This document shows, piece by piece, positions 23,185 through 26,996 of a DNA stretch of 26,996 nucleotides. The notes under the pieces are model-generated. The model worked only from the letters and a program-made list of their open reading frames with translations. It was not told where the DNA came from and made no database searches. The stretch lies in the NCBI GenBank assembly GCA_910588845.1, contig CAJURU010000036.1, positions 1 through 26,996 on the forward strand, written 5' to 3'. The translations under genes and the position numbers were made by a program. The stretch's first letter is position 1. Every line of letters starts with the position of its first letter. The DNA is from an uncultured Lachnospiraceae bacterium. GTDB taxonomy: Bacteria; Bacillota; Clostridia; Lachnospirales; Lachnospiraceae.

Positions 23185-23574
23185 TCAGAACTTCCCGTTC
23201 TGATTTTGCCACGTTGATTTGTCGGCTATTGTCTCCATCACATCCCAATGCTCCGCAATTTTACCGTTCTCCACACGCCATAAATCATAATATGCGGTAG
23301 GTACGCCGCCGAATGTTCCTTCACTGACAGCCAATACAAAGTTACCCTGGGCAAGCACCTGATGAACCGTCGCAGCAAATGCACGGACATTTTTTACAGT
23401 TGTTTTGACTGGTGCAGATGCAAGATAATCTACAGAGCCAACAAAAGCTTCACGCCCTGTACCGTATGCCAGATTATGTTGAATATAATTTGCTGCCAGC
23501 AAATTCTCTGCCTGTTTTGTATCGCCATTTGTAAACGTATTAATCAGTGCAAGCGCCTTCTGTGTATTTGTCAT
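23185..23574 (-). CDS. SnoaL-like / NTF2-fold protein
   Basis: The protein has 129 residues with the NTF2-like fold of SnoaL-type proteins: NLLAANYIQHNLAYGTGREAF at the start (here NYIQHNLAYGTG), and YYDLWRVENGKIAEHWDV near the end, with the conserved DLWR...NGKIAEHWD. Members are cyclases, aldolases or simple binding proteins; the substrate cannot be told. The ATG at 23574 is chosen because AAGGAGG lies 8 nt upstream; the ATG at 23580 would leave only 2 nt. It is divergent from an HxlR-type regulator gene, the usual arrangement for HxlR-controlled targets. Confidence 0.85.
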   Translation of the reverse strand: MTNTQKALALINTFTNGDTKQAENLLAANYIQHNLAYGTGREAFVGSVDYLASAPVKTTVKNVRAFAATVHQVLAQGNFVLAVSEGTFGGVPTAYYDLWRVENGKIAEHWDVMETIADKSTWQNQNGKF

Positions 23575-23619
23575 TTTCATTTCCTCCTTATAATTGGTTT
23601 TGCTATTGCCAACAATATT

Positions 23620-23705
23620 GTGTCACAGGCACCAAGAGGAAACCAATCTCTTGACACTATTTGAGCATTACAGTAAAAATAATTTATAAGTTTCAAACGG
23701 AAACT
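23620..23705. promoter_or_regulatory. Divergent control region with dyads, probable HxlR sites
   Basis: Two dyads are visible: a nested pair GTGTCA...TGACAC (23620-23657) enclosing CAAGAG (23633-23638)/CTCTTG (23648-23653), and AGTTTC-aaacg-GAAACT (23689-23705) just before the regulator gene. A TTGACA box lies at 23651-23656, with a poor -10 (TAAAAA) 17 nt on. HxlR-type proteins bind dyads between divergent genes, which fits this layout, but the site itself is inferred. Confidence 0.45.
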
Positions 23706-23726
23706 ATTGCGTGGAGGTATTAGAAA

Positions 23727-24061
23727 ATGAAGACACAGACTACCGCAAAAGAATTGCCGGCTTGCCCTGTAGAAACAACGCTCAGTCTTATCGGGAATAA
23801 GTGGAAAGTATTGATACTGCGCGATTTCTTCCTGGCACCAAACGCTTTGGAGAACTGAAAAGGTCTATTGGCAGCGTATCTCAGAAAGTATTGACGGCGC
23901 AGCTTCGCGACATGGAGGAACACGGCCTTGTCAATCGCAAGGTATATGCAGAGGTTCCACCAAAAGTAGAATATTCCCTGACGGATCTCGGCTATAGCTT
24001 GAAACCCATTCTCGACGCATTAAAGAATTGGGGGCAAGAGTATAAGGCTTCTATGAATTAA
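23727..24061 (+). pseudogene. HxlR-family winged-helix regulator, broken by a one-base frameshift
   Basis: The first frame begins at the ATG 23727 (GGAGG 9 nt upstream) and encodes the HxlR start ELPACPVETTLSLIGNKWKV, LILRDF. It then runs out of frame to a stop at 23856. The second frame carries on exactly where the first stops matching: LPGTKRFGELKRSIG, SVSQKVLTAQLRDMEEHGLV and the wing-region VPPKVEYSLTDLGYSL, to a stop at 24061. A single missing T in GATTTCTTCC (about 23824-23830) explains the break: with one more base the text reads LRDFLPGTKRFGEL. All else is intact, so the mutation is recent or a sequencing error. Without it the protein would have about 111 residues. Confidence 0.88.
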
Positions 24062-24091
24062 AAACGGGCGTCTGCAAAGATACCTGTTTTT
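24060..24091 (+). terminator. Rho-independent terminator after the HxlR gene
   Basis: AAAAACGGG (24060-24068) and CCTGTTTTT (24083-24091) form a 9-bp stem with one G-T pair and a 14-nt loop; the right arm itself ends in a T-run. It begins at the stop codon of the regulator gene. Confidence 0.65.
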
Positions 24092-24159
24092 GTCAACCTA
24101 ATTACTTTTTTATTGGTGCATAAACATTATAACTGTTCCTAATCTTACCGCCCTTGCTC

Positions 24160-24636
24160 TTATATCCACTCCGACGCCCAACCGCCAAGCGCTTTTGCAG
24201 ATACATCTGCCTCAAATCTTTTTCCAGTCAATACTTTTGCACCCGGCGCCAAAGCCTGCATATTTTTCCCGGAATCCCCAATTGGGCTTCCACCGGATGT
24301 AGCAAACGGAATCACCTTCTTTCCTCTGAAATCATACGCTTCCATAAAGGTGTCGATAATGGACGGTTCCCTGTACCACCATACTGGGAATCCGACAAAT
24401 ACAACATCGTACTGGCCCATATTCGCCACTTCAGAATGAATTGCCGGACGGCTCTCTCGATCATCCATTTCAAGCGAACTCCTGCTGCCTTTATCCCGCC
24501 AGTCAATATCTTCATCTGTATACGGAACTTCCGCTTCAATCTCAAACAGCTTGGCCCCGACTTCCTCTGCCAACCTCTCCGCCACTCCCGCAGTCACTCC
24601 GCTTGCGCTAAAATATGCTACCAACACTTTACTCAT
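24160..24636 (-). CDS. Flavodoxin
   Basis: The protein has 158 residues. The FMN phosphate loop is seen in VLVAYFSASGVTAGVAERLA (residues 4-23), and the second FMN-contacting loop in VVFVGFPVWWYREPSI; the third part is VIPFATSGGSPIGDSG. It resembles the flavodoxin_4 group common in anaerobic Firmicutes, probably an electron carrier or NAD(P)H-dependent oxidoreductase partner in the cytoplasm. The ATG at 24636 is preceded by AAGGAGG with about 8 nt spacing; the frame is open further upstream but without a ribosome binding site. The gene stands alone; a promoter with TTGCAC and TATAAA lies upstream. Confidence 0.9.
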   Translation of the reverse strand: MSKVLVAYFSASGVTAGVAERLAEEVGAKLFEIEAEVPYTDEDIDWRDKGSRSSLEMDDRESRPAIHSEVANMGQYDVVFVGFPVWWYREPSIIDTFMEAYDFRGKKVIPFATSGGSPIGDSGKNMQALAPGAKVLTGKRFEADVSAKALGGWASEWI

Positions 24637-24687
24637 TGTCAAAATCCTCCTTACGTATTCAATGTAATCTTTATTGTTTCTTGTCTT

Positions 24688-24717
24688 TTTATAGTTACGC
24701 TCTAACAAAACGTGCAA
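24688..24717 (-). promoter_or_regulatory. Putative promoter of the flavodoxin gene
   Basis: On the minus strand TTGCAC (24717-24712) and TATAAA (24693-24688) are 18 nt apart, with a leader of about 45 nt. Both boxes differ from consensus, so this is a moderate candidate. Confidence 0.45.
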
Positions 24718-24746
24718 AACCCTCCTGACCATGATAGACGGAAAGG

Positions 24747-25253
24747 TTATCTGTTATTGCTCCAAGGAAGAAATTCGGCTATAAAGTCAGGTAATTGATT
24801 CACATTGAACAACCATGCAACTATTATGACAAGTACAATAACTAAACATGCAATATTTAACACTTTAACATTAAATAATTTTACGCTCTTCTCATTTATT
24901 GTATAAATAAACTTAACTAAAATATAAATGACATTGATAAGAACAAACGCCAAAAAATCAACCACTAATAATAGTCTGAATACACTTACTGCCGATATGT
25001 TTTGCAAAACAGATGTAGAAAATGTAATACCGCCTACAAAGGCCAAAACAATAGCTGCAAAAATACCAAGTATGGATATATATTCTTTTTCAACACTTTT
25101 GATTTCCTTTTGCAAATTTTCCTTTGCTTCTTCAATACTATTAGCAAAAATATTATTTACATTCTCTATCTGATGCAATGCAAGTTGAAAATGGTCATAA
25201 ATTTTAACTATCAATTTCTTACTATCTTCCGTTATATTATTATTTTCTTTCAA
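24747..25253 (-). CDS. Membrane protein with coiled coil, probably 5'-truncated
   Basis: The frame encodes 168 residues from a TTG at 25253, but no ribosome binding site lies there. It stays open for 21 more codons up to a TAA at 25317-25319 without any ATG, GTG or TTG. The N-terminal third is a charged helix (SIEEAKENLQKEIKSVEKE), then come three hydrophobic segments: about 60-80 (GIFAAIVLAFVGGITF), 90-115 (FRLLLVVDFLAFVLINVIYI) and 132-150 (IACLVIVLVIIVAWLF). The lack of a start and the open upstream frame suggest the 3' part of a longer gene. Its position in a damaged restriction/toxin region suggests a defence link, without proof. The family is not recognised. Confidence 0.55.
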   Translation of the reverse strand: MKENNNITEDSKKLIVKIYDHFQLALHQIENVNNIFANSIEEAKENLQKEIKSVEKEYISILGIFAAIVLAFVGGITFSTSVLQNISAVSVFRLLLVVDFLAFVLINVIYILVKFIYTINEKSVKLFNVKVLNIACLVIVLVIIVAWLFNVNQLPDFIAEFLPWSNNR

Positions 25254-25400
25254 ACACTCAATAAAAATCTTAGAGCAATCACCTTCTATACCTTCATAAA
25301 TAGAAATAATAACTCTTTATCTCCCCACACCCCACATCAACCACCGCCGAAACCCCGAAATACCTCTCCATCCTCTTATTCCGATTTCCCTCTTCATTTT
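25254..25400 (-). other. Coding debris between the methyltransferase remnant and the membrane protein gene
   Basis: On the minus strand a frame open from about 25430 down to a stop near 25298 reads HIVFVENEEGNRNKRMER, then YFGVSAVVDVGCGEIK. A shift by one frame near 25315 would connect it with the open upstream part of the membrane protein gene. This suggests a frameshifted 5' part of that gene, but no known family was recognised in it. Confidence 0.35.
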
Positions 25401-26000
25401 CTACAAACACAATATGCCTATAAAATTGCTAAAAATAAAGGATTTCCAGATATGTTTCCTTTGTATTCCCACCACACATTCAACATCATCAATAGAAATG
25501 AAGATTGAACCTTGTTCGTTTAATAACATTTTAGCCAAGGTTAAACGATTGCTCATAAATGAAAGCCATTTACTGTGTCGAAAACCATCTAATTTATCAA
25601 CATAGGTATCATTGTAAATAAAATCCTTACTACCCGTGTTGTACGGCGGATCTATATAGATAAGGTCGATTTTGCCCTTGTGTGTCTTTTCAAGCAATTT
25701 GAGAGAAGCAAGATTATCCCCCTCAATAAGGAAATTCATCGCACCACCGTTATCAATGAATAGATCTGCATTTTCCGTCAATACGGGCGTATGTGTATCA
25801 AGCACCTCGTCAATTTCTTCCCGATGTTCTTCAAACACAAGCCCGTATTTCTTGCCATTCACATCTTTTTCAAGCTCCGAAAGGTAAGAGAGCAAGTTAC
25901 CCGTGTTCTCATCTTGCGGTGCAGCAGCGATAAAGTTACGAATTTCTTTGATTTTAGCAAGTAAATCTTCACGCTTTTTCTTTGATATGTTTGTACTCAT
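25401..26000 (-). pseudogene. Truncated type III restriction-modification DNA methyltransferase (Mod)
   Basis: The first about 174 codons match the start of Mod-type N6-adenine methyltransferases: SKKKREDLLAKIKEIRNFIA, then NFLIEGDNLASLKLLEKTHKG, the catalytic motif IDLIYIDPPYNTGSKDFIYN in part (DPPY at 117-120), and LAKMLLNEQGSIFISIDDVE. After SIDDVE (near 25480) the sequence changes abruptly to CVVGIQRKHIWKSF and ends at 25401. Complete Mod proteins have about 600 residues, so roughly 430 residues, with the SAM-binding and target-recognition parts, are missing. No restriction subunit is seen downstream. The start overlaps the stop of the gene before it (ATGA). It is inactive as a methyltransferase. 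Confidence 0.87.
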
Positions 26001-26299
26001 TTCTGCTCCTCCAACTGCTTTTTTATCAGTTTTGCCTGCAAAATATCCCTCTGCATAATTAACTCTCCGACAAGCTGGTCGTTTGTCGATTGATTAAATG
26101 GTACAGAAGATGCTGCAAGCTTTACAGACGTAATTGCCGCTACATTTTCATCGCCTCTCCTTAATTCTTGTATTTTTTTAATTGCATTTTCTCTATCCAG
26201 CAAACCATATTTTTGATAATTGCATATAATATTTTCTCTTTCTGCAATATCTTTAATCATTGATTCTTTGTCGAATATGTCTTTCATAGGATTGCTCAT
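25997..26299 (-). CDS. Small hypothetical protein between AbiEii and mod
   Basis: The frame encodes 100 residues from the ATG at 26299: MSNPMKDIFDKESMIKDIAE, later QLVGELIMQRDILQAKLIKK. It is charged, helical and without membrane segments. GGGGGA lies 9 nt upstream of the ATG; a GTG at 26326 inside the preceding gene is possible but has no better site. Its stop overlaps the mod start by four bases (ATGA), so it was translated together with mod, and it follows the AbiEii gene by 17 nt. I do not recognise the family; position suggests an accessory part of the type III system or of the AbiE-like toxin. Confidence 0.7.
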   Translation of the reverse strand: MSNPMKDIFDKESMIKDIAERENIICNYQKYGLLDRENAIKKIQELRRGDENVAAITSVKLAASSVPFNQSTNDQLVGELIMQRDILQAKLIKKQLEEQK

Positions 26300-26316
26300 T
26301 ATTTTATTCCCCCAAT

Positions 26317-26996
26317 TCACATCCACTCGCCACTAGTGGCAGACCATTTTTCATTAAATTCTTTGCATACAACCGCCGCTGTAAACGGTTTTATCAAGAA
26401 AGTTTTTATTGTTTTTAACACGGTACTGTAATCATCCGTTTTTGCGTCAATCTTACGGACAAAGGCTTTCCATTTCTTCTGCATGGCTTCATCGCTATCA
26501 AATGCCATAACTTGCTCAAATTGTTCCGCCGTAAAGGTATGTCTACGATTTTCAAATGTCTTTCGCAATGCTTCTGTCAGCGTTGCTCCATCAAAATCGA
26601 ATTTGTTAGCAAGATAATAAATATCGTAGTAGTCCTTCATTCGGCTGGAAAATTCCATAAGGCTTAGGATAGCGTCAATCTTTTCGGCTATCGTTGTTTC
26701 AAGAGAATAGGTATTTACTGTTGGTGATATAAAATCATCAAGCTGAGTTGGAATTTTTCGTTTTTCCTGCTTCGGCACGATAACATCACCCACGCCAAAA
26801 TCAATACTGAACGGTGTTTTCGTATTCTTAATTCGAGCCACAAGAGAAACTCCAATACCGGCGTACTTCTTTGCAACGGCAATGGGAGCAATGTCCTTAA
26901 TCTCAAAAGTCACAAAATCATTATCCGTGGGCGTGGAGATAATTGTCTCTATTACAGTCTGTAGCTGTTCAGGAGTGTTGGGAACTTTCCGAAGAA
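26317..26996 (-). CDS. AbiEii/AbiGii-type nucleotidyltransferase toxin, 5' end outside window
   Basis: The frame is open from the window edge to the TGA at 26319-26317. It includes residues before the GTG at 26913 (LRKVPNTPEQLQTVIETI), so the gene extends beyond the window and the GTG is not its start. Typical AbiEii features are FSIDFGVGDVIVP, YSLETTIAEKIDAILSL and SRMKDYYDIYYLANKFDFDG. Family knowledge: AbiEii is a nucleotidyltransferase toxin that modifies tRNA 3' ends and blocks growth of phage-infected cells; the N-terminal GS...DxD motif must lie outside the window. No AbiEi antitoxin is visible downstream; it would be upstream, outside the window. Confidence 0.85.
   Translation of the reverse strand, partial: LRKVPNTPEQLQTVIETIISTPTDNDFVTFEIKDIAPIAVAKKYAGIGVSLVARIKNTKTPFSIDFGVGDVIVPKQEKRKIPTQLDDFISPTVNTYSLETTIAEKIDAILSLMEFSSRMKDYYDIYYLANKFDFDGATLTEALRKTFENRRHTFTAEQFEQVMAFDSDEAMQKKWKAFVRKIDAKTDDYSTVLKTIKTFLIKPFTAAVVCKEFNEKWSATSGEWM

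Overview
The window looks like a chromosomal segment of a gut-type Clostridia, most probably Lachnospiraceae. This rests on moderate-to-low GC, strong AGGAGG ribosome binding sites, σA-type promoters, a secreted plant-glycan hydrolase with BspA-type leucine-rich repeats, and the gene families present (M56/BlaI, HxlR, RelQ-type alarmone synthetase, M-class-like sirtuin). No rRNA, tRNA, CRISPR array or complete insertion sequence was seen.

Layout. 1-2034 (minus): an Rpn/PD-(D/E)XK nuclease cut by the window edge, then a membrane-anchored alpha/beta hydrolase. 2035-2504: a long gene-free stretch with a 128-bp multi-hairpin element and a strong promoter/operator. 2505-7863 (plus): a four-gene operon of BlaI-type repressor, M56 protease without a sensor domain, large eight-helix FtsX-type permease and ABC ATPase. 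It looks like a proteolytically controlled exporter or resistance module. 7983-9117 (minus): YaaA and a VOC protein. 9240-9399: a MITE-like inverted-repeat element. 9501-11147 (plus): the wreck of a second sensing and transport locus (response regulator, histidine kinase, ABC ATPase, permease), reduced by internal deletions.

11295-11900 (minus): a small alarmone synthetase whose upstream region carries a 68-bp tandem duplication and a perfect 25-bp inverted repeat. 12264-13280 (plus): an unrecognised 338-residue protein. 13347-15481 (minus): a 54-residue protein with its own promoter, an ArsC/Spx-family protein and a dGTPase. 15700-16206 (plus): a DUF6891-like protein. 16332-21491 (minus): a 1719-residue secreted GH127-type enzyme with intact zinc/cysteine active-site residues and many accessory modules.

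21696-22222 (plus): an AbrB-type antitoxin with a RelE/ParE-type toxin, whose 3' end overlaps a convergent sirtuin with M-class active-site residues. 23185-24061: a SnoaL-like gene divergent from a frameshifted HxlR regulator. 24160-24636 (minus): a flavodoxin. 24747-26996 (minus): remains of a defence island, with an AbiEii-type toxin (cut by the window edge), a small linked protein, a truncated type III DNA methyltransferase and a membrane protein without a clear start.

The main theme is a mosaic of stress, sensing and defence genes with much decay: at least five coding remnants sit beside intact housekeeping-type genes. The best candidates for new biology are the BlaI/M56/ABC operon, the structured element upstream of it, and the repeat architecture in front of the alarmone synthetase gene. 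All functions are inferred by reading sequence motifs; no database search was run.
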